Of a stretch of DNA of 64,000 nt, positions 25,119 to 37,795 are shown piece by piece; position 1 is the stretch's first letter; each line of letters begins with the position of its first letter. The position numbers and the translations under genes are program-made. The stretch covers positions 320,282 through 384,281 of the forward strand of contig JAQGDQ010000016.1 of the NCBI GenBank assembly GCA_030141605.1, in the 5' to 3' direction. The notes under the pieces are model-generated. The model searched no databases and was not told where the DNA came from. It saw only the letters and a program-made list of their open reading frames with translations. Source of the stretch: Tubiluchus corallicola (Eukaryota > Priapulida > Priapulimorpha > Priapulimorphida > Tubiluchidae).

Positions 25119-25740
25119 CATCGGCAGTTGTGGTGACAGCGTGGTTGGGTGATGTCCATGGTGTGATGATATATAATATATTTAATCAAAGCCAACAGGA
25201 GGAGCGACGGGTTAAAAGACTTTTTTGCGAGTTATTTTTAATATATGCTTTATTTTGAGAGAACTGGAACGTACCCTCGGCTATGCCACAAATGGTAGGA
25301 CGGTCCGTTCAACGATGGGTGCAGTAGTGCTACTTAGATTTCGCAGCATGTCCAAGGCTACGTTCTAGCGGTGCGTTGTACACGGCTTGGAGGGAGATTT
25401 ATAGTTCTACGGAAAGAGCAGGCGCTGGGCTATACGACAATGTGGGTTTCTTTTATATGCATCTCTATCATAGCCCGCAAGAACGGGTTAATTCCAGTTT
25501 AGATAATGCTAGCACTGAAGGCCGAATCCTATTGTTGTGTTGTCATCGCCTTGTATTCTGCATGCTACAGTAGGACTTGCTTATTTTATTAAGCTGCTGC
25601 TGGGTGTTATAATGTAAAGTCTATTATCACCATTAAATGAACAGTTTGCAAAGATCATCTTTGGATATGCCTAAACGTGTTTGTAATTGCACGAAATGTT
25701 AGACTACAATCCAATAACGTTTTGCATGGATGCCCTAGGC

Positions 25741-25905
25741 TGTTGTATTTGTTGTTGTTGCTTTTGCTGTTGCTATCGTCATCGTCTTTGCCGCTATTGT
25801 TGTCAACATCAATGGTAGTGGTGGTGGCGGGTGGCGTGGTGTCGTGTTATTGGTGGCGCGGCAGGTGTGGTGTGGTATGGTGTGGTGTGGTGTTACATAG
25901 TGTGA
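25741..25905. repeat. GTT block followed by GTGTG/GGT-rich pentamers
   Basis: GTT/GCT units pass into G/T-rich sequence with TGTGG-type pentamer repeats (about 25860-25900). Confidence 0.8.
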
Positions 25906-27600
25906 ATGTGTGGGTGATGTGGTACGGTAGTCTGGCATGGCTTGTCGTTGTGGATTTATGCACAATTTTTTTGCGGAATTTGGCTGGTGTAGATTATTTC
26001 TTATAGGCAGTTTGTGAATGCAGCTGCTTTCCCCAGTTCGGGAAACGTCGTTTTTGTAGGTGAAATTCGCGATTTTCTTTCCCTAGCACGTTTTTTGATT
26101 TAAGGATTGCACATAGTTTAAGCAATTTAGCAAACATTGCATTTGAACAAAAAGTTGCTCGAAATTTTGTAGCATCTGCAGCGTTTTGCTGATGTTGCTT
26201 GTTTTTAGTTGCGTTGATCTTGTTGCTATGGCTTAACACTTTGGAAACAAATAAATTTTAGGCGATTCGAGGTGGATATTTACATAACAAACGAACAAGA
26301 ATTATTAAGGGTAGCACTTTCTTGTAACGGATGATACTACGCGTTTTGTTTAATGGCACTGTGTACCTTCTAGGTTCGACTGGCTTCACGGCCTGTTTTT
26401 TCAAAGTAATGTAGATTAGGCGGCCAGGCTTGCAACTGTATCACATTTCTACTTGATGTGGACTTGCATTTTGGGCGACATAAAGCTTGAACTTTTATGG
26501 AGATTCCTTCGAAAGCAGCGACGATAAAGCCAGGCAGCCTGTAACGTCCTTAGGACCTCAATGCTCACTGAAATGGCAGTAGGGGCACATGAAATTGGGC
26601 AACAGCGAGGCGCTAACCAACAGCAATCAGGTCTGGATAACCATTGTCTTCTTCACTGTGCTTGGGCGATTTAGGTGATTAGGGTTTAGGGATATTTCAT
26701 AAACCATAACGATAGAATCTTAAAATTTTATGTATCAATATACATACCGTAAACGAAGAAATTTTACGATTCAGTCATAGTGGTTTATGCGTACCAAAAT
26801 AAGCATAGGAAATGCCTCACAAATTGCTTTCGAAACAATACGAAAATAGAGAATCGTTCACCCCCAAAACATCACTGAAGAAGATAGTGGGCTTTACGAG
26901 TCCTGAGGCTTCAGTTTCGTAGTCGGCCTACATTCTACAGGTGACTCACAAATTTAGCCGTTTAAATCGATAGTTTGTAATCTAAAACGTAAAAAATTCA
27001 CAATCATTAAAAAATCAATCCTTTTAGCGCTTTGTCAGTTGTGGGTAATGCAACGGTAAGTCTTTTATCTCTGCGGCTTTCATTAGCGGAACTTATCAAG
27101 CCTTCTTTATAACCCCTGCATATAAAAGACATGTTATTCTAATGCAAAGTGAGCTAATTATAGAATTTAGCTTAAAGGCAGCAATTAAATCATTCGAAGC
27201 GCTTTGACATTCGTTTGAGACGGCAGCACTCTTGCGTGAGTCCTGCAGTAATTAGTGAAAATCTGTGTGGAGTGCAGTATTACTCCGTGGATAAAAGTGA
27301 TGCTCATTTACTTGGGTAATCACATGAAAAAAAGAGGAAGCTGATAACTAAAAAGGCGATTTCAGCAAAATTTGATAATGATATTAATTAACCTACAAAT
27401 GTTGGAAAACAAGCGCCTATGGCAAGCCTATGATTTTGATTGGACGGTAAAAACTGTCAGTACGAAGAAATTTCATTTTTAATCCGTGAGTAGCGCATAC
27501 TACCCATTTTGCTGATTTCATCATGGTTATTCTGTTAATCACGCTCTCTTAGGCATCTACAATGATCCACATTTGATTAACGTTAGCTCGTACACGCAAA
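25906..27600. other. Intron sequence, nothing recognised
   Basis: No gene recognised. TTAGGTGATTAGGGTTTAGGG (26669-26689) has three telomere-like hexamers but is too short to mean much. Confidence 0.45.
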
Positions 27601-27830
27601 AGGCCAGGGTCCCAAAACGTAGACACTGGGGCAATGGTATTGTTCAAGGGTCCAGTATAAGAGCTAAAATGTGAAAATTAGGCAAACTGCTCAGGCACAC
27701 ATGAGTAAACCACTAAGAACCAGGCCAAGTCGTGATAATTAGTCATGTGTGGTCTGCACACTGGTCAGTCACACATGATTAAACCCTTTGAACCAGGCAC
27801 AGTCAAGTAATAAACACGCTCGTACTCGCG
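27600..27830 (+). repeat. Dispersed repeat C, copy 1, with internal 74-bp duplication
   Basis: CACACATGA.TAAACC, then GAACCAGGC.AAGTC, occurs at 27696 and 27770. The second unit also matches 58118-58160 (ACCAGGCA.AGTCAAGT.ATAA). The family is not recognised. Confidence 0.55.
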
Positions 27831-28412
27831 GATTGGAATATGGATTTATTCAGTCTTGTTAATGATATGATTTTAAGTTGAAGTGTACAGATAGCAATGG
27901 TATATAAACCAGATGGTAGTCCTAGATGCATGCCGTGTGTTTCGACTTCTGGATCTATTACAACCTCTTAGCATAGCACTTAAATATGCGCCCAATATAA
28001 TGTTGATAAACATTAATCAGGTTATGAGGTCAGTTGAGTGACGTTGGAGCTAACTGGCTGAGTTTATCCAGGGAAAGTTTCCCTCGGATAAAGCAAACCA
28101 GCTTCACCAATGTGAAAGGCGATCTGAAAACACGTATCCAAGCGAAGCCAATAAGCTGTTGCAGGGTCAAAATATTTTAGGTGTAGAGAATTAGAACGCG
28201 AGAGAAAGTTACGGAAGCTCACGTGGCGGCAAGATATCCATCGACTTGTTCGCAGTCGAAGCACACCGGTTTCCGGTTCCGTTTTCTAGCTATTTGCTGT
28301 TTGCCGCGTAGAGTAACCGATAAATCGGTATGCAAATATGTGGAATTCTGGATTCTCCAAGCTAGTGGCGCAGAATGCTTGATTTTAAAGACGTCAAATA
28401 ATACAATATGCA

Positions 28413-28565
28413 ACAAAGGATAATAGAATTAATATAGTGAACGGTTGGGGGTAAATTGATAGGTAAAAAGTTAAGTAGGTAAGTAAGTAAGTAAGTAAGT
28501 AAGATGAGATTTAAACAAGAAAACACAAAGGATAATAGAATTAATATAGTGAAAGGTTGGGGTAA
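28413..28565 (+). repeat. 112-bp tandem duplication spanning a GTAA tract
   Basis: ACAAAGGATAATAGAATTAA followed by TATAGTGAA.GGTTGGGG occurs at 28413 and at 28525 with almost no divergence, so the duplication is recent. Between the copies lie (GTAA)n (about 28473-28503) and a short segment, GATGAGATTTAAACAAGAAA, also found next to the long GTAA array near 30840. Confidence 0.85.
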
Positions 28566-29130
28566 GTTTCTCACTCACACACATTCGCTAAAAAAGCTTT
28601 ACTTTACGTTTACTTTTTAAAATTGTTTGATTTAAAACAGTGTTAGATTTTCTTTTGTCTCAGAAAATTAATTTACACTATATACCTACCTGTTTTCAAC
28701 GTTTCTCAGTTTTCTTGCTACAATATCGATAAAAAACAGCAACTCACCAGAACAAGCACGTGTAAAAGCTTTCTCAAAAGCTTTTATAACCATCACTTCT
28801 ACTATGTTTACTCTGAAGTGGCTTTGTAGTCCAAGAAATCAGTGCAGCCACAGCTTAGGACACCACTAGACGTTCATGCTCACTGCTTCTCCGTAAGTTA
28901 TTTTTTAGAAAGGCTCTTTTTGTAATACAGATAATACAAGGGCATACAAAATACGTATAATTATATAAGTACATTATGCCCTTGCATGACAATGGTACAA
29001 ACCCGTAATTAATTGAATTTTAAAACCAAACTTGAACACCACAACCGCTAGACTACCTTGTGCCCCAATCCAAAGTTCGTTCTTTATAAGATACAGTATT
29101 GGAAATACTGAACGGGTTGGTCAACTTTAA

Positions 29131-29295
29131 GGGATGGTATTTAGATTATCATGATAGTCTACTGGTTATATCGCCTTCAGGGTAGCGTAAAGTCGGTTTA
29201 AATCCAGGCTGTATCAGGCTTTCACATTTCCTGTTTGGTTTGAAAATTCATTTAATTGTGGACTTGTACTACCATTAATAATAATCTTGATATTA
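29131..29295 (+). mobile_element. SINE family A, copy 1 (tRNA-like head)
   Basis: GGTTTAAATCC (29195-29205) resembles a Pol III B box. Following blocks (CAGGCTGT.TCA, TTTCACATTTC, TTCAATT-type stretch, ACC.TTAATAATAA) align in order with 44181-44341. It ends in an A-rich stretch (29299-29310). I infer a tRNA-derived SINE. Confidence 0.55.
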
Positions 29296-29939
29296 AAATT
29301 ATAAAAAAAACATATGCACAATATAAGGACCCATGTTGGTACTGATTTTTCAAAACTGCTGATATATTTTTGGTTTTTGATCTCACATTTTCGTCGAAAG
29401 CGTTAAAATTCGTTAGCATTACTGCTAAGTGAACCTGGTAGACCATATAACCGGCAACTGCAAAATAATACCCACAATCCGGATTTTATTGGAACGAAAT
29501 CGCCTTTGATCCAACGCAATTTGACGAGTAGCCGGAAGAGTCCGAGTGTGCCGTGAATTCTTCGTCTTTTCTAAGATAATTAATGCCTGATTTAGATGTA
29601 GTACATTCTGCCCAAACCAATGAGTTAAGCTGTTCAGGCTAAAAGTTGGTCAATTTTTTTGTATGGACTTTTGGCTACATTTAAAATGCCTCCATTAAAC
29701 CAATGCTAATATTTCCACATCATAAATTCTTGGTCTTTTTGAGATAATCTGGTAAGACACATTACATTTGTAGTAGAAACCCAGTATGGAATAACTTAGT
29801 AAGTGTTATTAAGCAGTGCAGGGAAAAAGTTAGTCGATTCTTTTTGAAACTGACTTTTGGTTATGCTTAAGTTGCCAAGCATTAATAATATGTTAACGCA
29901 TGCATGAATACTAATACTAAATTACAAAGTCGGAGTAGA

Positions 29940-30030
29940 CCAAATTCTGGCCTACCTTAACTGGGACTCAAATCCAAAACCTTCGGCAGCTATGCTAACC
30001 ATTATCCATAAATTTATACCATAACTGAGC
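29940..30030 (-). mobile_element. tRNA-like SINE relic, minus strand
   Basis: On the minus strand the sequence reads GGTTAGCATAGCTGCC (A-box/D-arm-like), then about 15 bases later GGATTTGAGTCCCAG (B-box/T-arm-like). Spacing and order match a tRNA-derived Pol III promoter. The acceptor stem is not intact, so it is not called as a functional tRNA. Confidence 0.55.
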
Positions 30031-30483
30031 CTTCATTATGATTCATGCGAAAATACTACAAAACTTCATTAAATTTCATTGCTAGACCCAGACAGCTTAT
30101 ACATAGGAATAGCCTTGTATGTAAATATAACAACAGTCAAAAATATACAAACAAACATGTGCTGTGGCTTGCTACTCTCGAAAAACATGTAAAAAAGAGT
30201 TTTTAACTGGAACTTTTATAGTTGTTTCATCGCGACGTATTCAGTCATACTACCATTAAATTTTTCTAACGTTTTCTGTCTATTTAGTTTTTGATCTATG
30301 AATGCAATAACGCTTTTGTAAACTGATGATCTGGCTATGGGTTTAGGTTCAATGTTAGTAAGCTAATCACAAGAACATAATTTTTGTTTGCTGACAGAGC
30401 GTTCACTGAAACATCTAACTGCAGAACCTATGAACCGACTTGGTAATCATCAGGACAAATTTTATAATAAAACTTGAACTGTG

Positions 30484-30826
<343 letters not shown>

Positions 30827-30870
30827 TAATTTATTTCAAGATGCTATTTAAACAAGAAAACACGAGTCAT
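30827..30870 (-). mobile_element. Retroposon 3' end fused to the GTAA array
   Basis: On the minus strand it reads ...TTCTTGTTTAAATAGCATCT, then TGAAATAAATTATTAC, then (TTAC)n. The TTCTTGTTTAAA segment recurs at 28505-28522 beside another GTAA tract, and in diverged form at 59406-59430. Several LINE/SINE families end in short tandem tails; I infer that this one seeded the microsatellite. The family is not identified. Confidence 0.45.
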
Positions 30871-33800
30871 ATGACTCCTTGCTGTTGAGAAACAGTACGT
30901 GGAACAGTAAAATAATAAAATTTGTCAACTGTTACAACATTCGTTTAATACCCGCATAACAGAACAATTCTTTCTAACCGAACAATTATGTCTGCCTGTT
31001 TTGTGGCTTAAAAAGTAACAAAATTAATCAGTGGAGAAAGGTAGAAAAATGTGATGGAGAAGTGTTATGTTTTACGCGCGGCATTTAAATTCTTGATCGT
31101 TTTTCATAGTTCACTTGGGTTTAATCACCAGCACCTCTTCTACGTGATGCACAGCAAAACGAAAATTAAATTCTACTCATGGTACAAATTATGTTAAGTT
31201 GTGTAATGTATGTGGTGTATGCTTGTGTGCACCGTGCAGGCTTCAAAATGGTTTGATCAAGGCACGTATGCGTGTAGAATGCAGTACTCACAATGGATGG
31301 CCTTCACATTTAGAAACTTACTTAATTTGGGGGATCTTCCAGAGTGCGTCAGTTATCCAAAGTTCGTAAAGAAATCTCTCCTGACTGTTGTACCTAACAA
31401 TATCTAGAGAGATCCTTAAAGGAACGCATCATTTCTTTATTCTGTATCTACACTGGCAAACTGTGACGAAGAGGTTACTTAAATGAGTCGCGCAGTGGCC
31501 ACGATGGAAAACTTCTGAAGTTTAATTTCATTACAGTTCATACGATCCTTATTACATGTGTTGGTTGTAATTTTTCAGATTTATCACCAAATTAAACAAA
31601 ACCGTTTAGGCAAACCAATTAAGAGAAATGTTAAAATAATGCAAAAGGAGCTCGTAAATTTGAAAATTTTGACAATATTTGCTTGCAAGACTTGCAGTTT
31701 CTGAGATGTTAATATAAGATAGGAGCAAATTAGCATACAATAAGTTTTTCTCTTATCTTTTTATCAATACGATATTCCTGAAACTGCGCTAATATATTAA
31801 ATTGGTAATTCAGCCCGTATAATACAAGATTATGTCACTCACTGATGTGAGGTGTTGTTCAGGCCTTAGCTGTTGAGCAAAAACTTGATGACTCGCGGCT
31901 GAAATGATTTTTAGTTTACTTAACATTTTCACTGTTGCCCTTTGTTTTACTGCTAGTGGTTCTCAGTGAGCGCATTGACTTCGATATCTCTAGCGCAAAG
32001 ACTGAGGAAGCTAGCTATGATAGATTATTTGACAATAGAGCTTGAAACTGCATTCTTCAGGCATATACGATTAGGGAAGATCATTTGACGGTTTTAGTCA
32101 CGTTAAGCAACCCTACTGAGTGGTTTTCTAATTAATTTTCTTTGCGCTTTCCACAAATAGGCTAAAATTAATGCCTTAAGCCCTATTTTTCCTGGAAATG
32201 AAAGGAACTTAACCAGGCTACTTATCTGTAGACCCGCTCCTGAAACTAATACTGTGTTTCTTAATCAAGGCTTAAGATGAGCTTTATGTGCTTAACATTG
32301 GTCTTGTTATTTCTGTTCGTTGGCAGGAAATTGCCTCCCTCAATTACATATAATAAAGGGCAGATTAAGGCTTCCTCTCTCTCTCTCTCTCACCCATTCT
32401 CTTGAAGCTGATTCTCTACGTCAAGAGGTTGCTTCAGTAAAATTTAGTATCACAATTTGGTTACCACGTGGTAGACCGTAACAACAGGAACGCCAGACGC
32501 ATGCCAGACAATTTCCGATACAGTCAATCCGCTGAATGGAGAAACTAACAAAAAGATCAAGCATCGTTGTGATCAAAAAGGATAGCAACGCACTACTTAT
32601 AATCGTTTCTGCAATAATCATTTTCGACACAGTAACCAGTTAATGTTATTGAATATTGCCCAAAACTATTAACATTGTAGTTGCAGAAATCAATTATGGG
32701 TCTAGGGCTGTTTTGTTACACTGTATGTGTAGCAAAATACAAAATAAACCAAATTACTGTTTCAACCAAACAGCTGTTATTTCATGATAAATATCAAGGT
32801 AACAAGTGAAGTAATTCGTGTAAATGAAGCTCGTACTGGGATTTAACACACACGACCTTTGCTTCTCTTAGGGAAGGTGAGTCTGTCATCACTAATATTA
32901 TTTCTCATAATGCCATTTGTGATTGCCCGTAATGTGCGTTTTGGGTACGTACTACTGGTGTGTTTTATTACTATTACATCAAAGTAGTTAATGTTAAGCT
33001 TAGCAGATGTTGTAAGTGCAATGTAATCGTGTGAGAGCAATCTTAAAAAGCTTGAGAAGCTTAAAGATGAAAACTTCGTGAAAACAGTTTGAAGAGTGAT
33101 GTAATGAAGTGCTGTAGTGATTTATCATTATTTCACTTTTGTATTCAGAAAATGCATGCTCACCGTAAGAAACCCGAAGGTTTTACGAAAAATGTAAATT
33201 TTATTTTCCACTTGTAGGCCTACTCAAACTTTGTTAAGTGGTGATAATTCTTTGCTGTAGGTACGCCTTTACTGGTACAAACCAGAGCTCACTAAACAAG
33301 GAGGCGATGTCTTTGAAAAATAATAAATTTATTGCAAATTAGGTCAGATTTCAACATAAATGATTGTCCGATTTCAATATAAATGATACAGTAATAAGTG
33401 TTTTGGGTACAAAATGTTGCACTGGAACTAAACTGCGAAAATCGATGGATCACTTCGTTTCCCTTAGTTGTGTAAAACAAAAGAACAGCTTATGTTGTGA
33501 ATATTTTAACTGTAAACATACGAAGATTCGATTGAGGACAAATATGAATTACCTGTTAACAAAGGTGACAGCGTTGATTAGGCGTGTCATGTCTGTTTTA
33601 AAATAAGTTAAATAATCATAGGATTAATATTGCAATGTCTTGCAAGCAATTTGGAATGTCAACATAATAATAACAAATCTTTAAGAAGACAAAACATGAA
33701 GTTTAAAACCACAAAAAACTGCTCTTTAATTAGCCTTTTACATATGCATGGTATGGAGCTTCATGCAGTGACATTTAAAAAATGCCTTGCAATATATTAT

Positions 33801-35540
33801 AAAACTATTTGGGTTATTTCACAAAACATTGTGATATTTCGCGAACTATTGCAATATTTCACAAAAATTTTCTGATACTGTATTTCGCAAGTTGCAGACA
33901 ATTTGAAACGGAACATTGAACCTTTGAAACGTATGAAACTTTGCTTCAAAAACAAATTTTTTGAGTACGTTAAACGAACAAGGTTAAAACTGCCGCTTTT
34001 GTTCACAGATACCCTCACAATTTACTTTCCCCGATATCGGTTGGCTATTTTGAAGAAAAGACGTGGTGTAGTTAGCCACTTATCCAGTTTGCTATCAGTT
34101 TCAAAATTTAAAAGTACTTGAAAATATTCTTTACACCAGCAGTATAATTGACCAAATTTATGTTACAATAAACGGAGACACTGCTGACAAACAACCTCTT
34201 CTATTCAATGACTTTAACATCAAACCCACGCAAATATATGTTAATTTTGGGGCTGTGATTTGATTACAGTTCTGTAATTACAAATCAGTTAGCGGCCAAC
34301 CAAAAACCTCGTCCTTAAAGTTTCACGTATTTATAAATAAAAATGAAAACTACCCGTTTTGGATTAACAAAAAGTTCAAGATTATGCACTACTTGCATTT
34401 TTTTATAACATTGAAACCTGGAATTCTGATGTATCTTCAGCCTTGCCTTACGCCAATTACCTGGAAGACTCTCAAATCTTTGCTTGGTGTCAGAGTGCAC
34501 AGTGAAGACATTGTCAGCCAGGCTGTCATAGCTTTAAAACATGGTTAACGGCCCTCCAGATGAAATCACAAGAACCATCAATGCATTATTTCAGATCACG
34601 AGAAATTTGAATGCAAACCTAACAAAGTGTTTTACCAGTTTACCAGCTGGGAGTCACATAGATTATCAAGTTAAAGTCGAGCGACAGATGGAAAGAATTG
34701 GTTACTGTTAGTGGCTTATCTAAGAAGATGGCGTTTAATCACTCCCTAAGGCCGCCTATGATACGACGCAATACGAATTGCACAAGTACCAATGTGGACT
34801 ATGTAATAAATATTTTACAGATGTTGCTCCGATCTCATGCTAAAAATGGTAACGCAATACAAAGAAATAAATGCGGTTTCTCTCTGTTTCTTGATATAAG
34901 AAGTCGTAAGATTTAATTAAACAAATTAGGATACTGTAGTTTCAAAAGAACCCATTGGATGACTGTAGCCAGTACAGCCTATGTGCTGTTTACAAAATAT
35001 TACGGCCTATTTTCATTGCATGTGAAAGAGCTCTACATGTTTCAGACAATATTTATTATTGCTTTGGTTGAAACAATTACATTTCTATCACATGGGGCAT
35101 ATAAAAGCTTTCCGCTAAACTTTAAACGAAGAATTGACCAAAGCTGTCATATGTTCAAAATTACCAAAATTACTAGTAATAAGTAATAATAAAATATATT
35201 TGTAATAAGTTGATGTTTTCATCTATAGGAATATTGTCATTCTGGTTTAATGAAAGAAATTCGGGACTCACCACTTATTTCGACTTATTACCCACCCCAT
35301 CCTGTGTTAACTTTACTTCCGATGCAGAAATACAAATTCCGGCAGATGACTTTTTCTTTGTAACTAACATTGTACACTGGAGAAAATAAACTTCAATGCT
35401 TTTTCAGCAGCATTATAAGCAAAAACGATCCGTAATATAGAATAATAATGGGCCTTACAGGCCTTGTACAAAAACATGTATATAATATTGAAGTGCAGGT
35501 GGGACTTCGACGACAAGGACCTGGTTCGCTACCAGCAGAT
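30871..35540. other. Intron sequence, mostly unrecognised
   Basis: Holds a CT run (about 32374-32391) and a 26-bp-period duplication (33347-33388, GATTTCAA.ATAAATGAT twice). A 65-codon ATG frame at 31210-31407 and several 60-80 codon frames at 33.3-34.1 kb lack any family feature. Confidence 0.45.
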
Positions 35541-35600
35541 GAGGTAGCCGATTAGTTTAACTCGTCAGACATCAGTATTCGAAACAGCGGATTGGTAACT
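35541..35600 (+). mobile_element. tRNA-Ser/Leu-like pseudogene or SINE head
   Basis: GGTAGCCGATTAGTTTAACT followed by CGTCAGAC closely resembles the 5' half of class II tRNAs (GTAGCCGAGTGGTTAA..G.GTCAGAC). The 3' half is weak (GTATTCGAAAC in place of GGTTCGAATCC). It is probably a relic rather than a working tRNA. Confidence 0.4.
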
Positions 35601-36100
35601 ACGGAAAACCGGTATCTTAATTAACAGATTACATGAAAAGGTTTCAAAGTATAACGACGAAATAGATTTTGACGCTGCCGTGGATCAGTAATAAAGCTAC
35701 AATATACCGCGTATATATACTGGCCATATGTATAAATTTGGCCTCCGTTTTGCATCCGATGGCCTACATTTTGCGTGAAAAGGCTGTTCACTACAATTTT
35801 TTGAGGTAATTTAAAAAAAACATCTAGCCTACTGGAGATTTGTGTATCGTCATAGTGTTGCAAAGTTTAATTAACAGAAATAAAGTAATTATTATCATAA
35901 AAAACAGTGCCTATTATATTCTTTCTATAATCATTACTTAATAAACTTTTTCTATAGTTATAATAACAACAAAAGTAATGTTGTTAAGAATAATATTACT
36001 GTAAGTGGATTAATTCGTGAAAGAGATGAGTGTAAAAACACAGACTTAACTACCTGGAATGCTTCTGCAGCTTCTGAATTACATAGATTACATGATTAAT

Positions 36101-36243
36101 CTCGCTTGTTGCAGTAAAATCTAGTATATTTTTATATTTTAGATCAATATTTCGATATTACATCCTTCTCAAGAATATGTAGCCAAAAAGATCATGTTCA
36201 CTTTCTTAGATTAATATTATTGATAAAATATGCAACAAGCGAG
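36101..36243. mobile_element. 143-bp MITE candidate with 13-bp perfect TIRs
   Basis: CTCGCTTGTTGCA (36101-36113) and its exact complement (36231-36243) bracket AT-rich sequence. The terminal repeats are perfect for 13 bp. A clear target-site duplication was not found. Confidence 0.55.
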
Positions 36244-37494
36244 GTTATTTATTTTAAACACAGACTTCAATGCACTTCCTGTAGTTGCTAATTTTCAAGG
36301 TCAACATTTTATGACCTTTCCTACGTGATTCATCTGCCTTAAATAAATTGTTTATTTAATCATTTGTGCAAATTCTAAATTCTACCCTCTTTCGCCGAAT
36401 CAACAACAATTTAGGTGGAACACTTTTTAGAATAGAGCCAAGTTTGTTTTTATTAGCGAAACCAAACAACCGATTGATGTCCAAAATGCGGTGAATTAGC
36501 TCCATCAATTTCAAGAAAACAAATTTTTCCGAACTATTTAGTAGTATGTTGACATTCTTGTCTGCACCGAAAAAAGTAAACTAACCAATAAGAGCGTGGT
36601 TATTAGAATTGCTGTATAGGAACACTACTGGCACCTAAAGCGATGAAACGTTGATGTACTGAATGGGTTATCTTGGATTTCTGCAAGTTAGTTCTGCATT
36701 CTTTCGATAATCATGCATATTTCAAACAAATATACACGGTGGAAGCACAGGGAAAATGACTTGGGGGAGAGATTCTGATTTCCCAAGTCAGAGAAATTGA
36801 TTTATTTGACAGTACTTTGCCAGAGGTTTAATACGATGCTTCTTTTGCCTTGAATTGGTGGATCCTGCCATTTTAATAGTGCTTTTGCAGAAATTTGGCA
36901 ACTCTTCCCAATGTGGCCAAACGCAAAAAACATTAGCTAAACCTGGTGCTTCACTTTTGTAAAATAAAATGATCATTTTAAATGCAAATCATCTTTATTC
37001 ATCGCGTGATTTGCTTTTATAGCGATTCCATTAATGATTTTACACTCGTCTGCTTATGAATCGCTGATCTAAACGTCGAAATTAATGAGTTTTTCGGAAA
37101 AAAAGTCGCGCTATTATTCCTAGACTACTTGTGTATTGCAGCAAGCAATGTCAAATCTGCTTCTTAATTACTGGCTTCTCAATACAGATTTGTCTCAGCA
37201 TGCGTCATATCGGTTTCAATGTAAGTCAATACTTAATTCAGGTAATTACTTGTTTACTCATGAAAGTAGTAGTTGTATCTGCGTTTGCAAATGATATATT
37301 TAATATGTTTCCTGTAATATGTCCATATCTTTCCTTAGGGGAATTTTCTGGTGATATTACTGTTGATATGCACGCTGCACGGTGATAAAAACTAATTCAG
37401 AATCATTTTCAGAATGATGTCTTTTCTAGTAAAAAAGTTACACCTTCATGATGCCAATTGTGACTGGCATGTGGCTGCACACGCATGCGCAGGC
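36244..37494. other. Intron sequence, nothing recognised
   Basis: AT-rich, short frames only. Confidence 0.5.
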
Positions 37495-37795
37495 ATAAAC
37501 ATGTATTGCATATGTACATCTGGTTTAAAACACGAGAAGATCCCCAGAGTTAGAACATATATCATTCAGTTAGACGCACACACACGGCCTCAAGCAGGTA
37601 AATATGCGCATATGTGCAAGACGATATAAAACCGACAAAAGTCCCAGTGTTAGAACAGAGCTATATCATTCGGTTAGATACATCCGCGTCTGCATACATG
37701 TGCGCGTGTATGCAGGTAGATATAAAGCACGAGAAGATCTCAGAGTCAGAATAGATATCGTTCAATCAGATTCACACGCTTTCGCAAGCACATTT
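37495..37795 (+). repeat. Three diverged tandem units of about 97-100 bp
   Basis: TAGAACA..ATATCATTC.GTTAGA occurs at 37551 and 37651, with a third, more diverged version at 37747. ACGAGAAGATC.C recurs at 37531 and about 37730. Units also share CAAGCAGGTA/ATGCAGGTA joints. Confidence 0.65.

Noticed and set aside
26669-26689. Telomere-like TTAGGG hexamers
   Set aside because: Only about three imperfect units; expected by chance in a 64-kb window.
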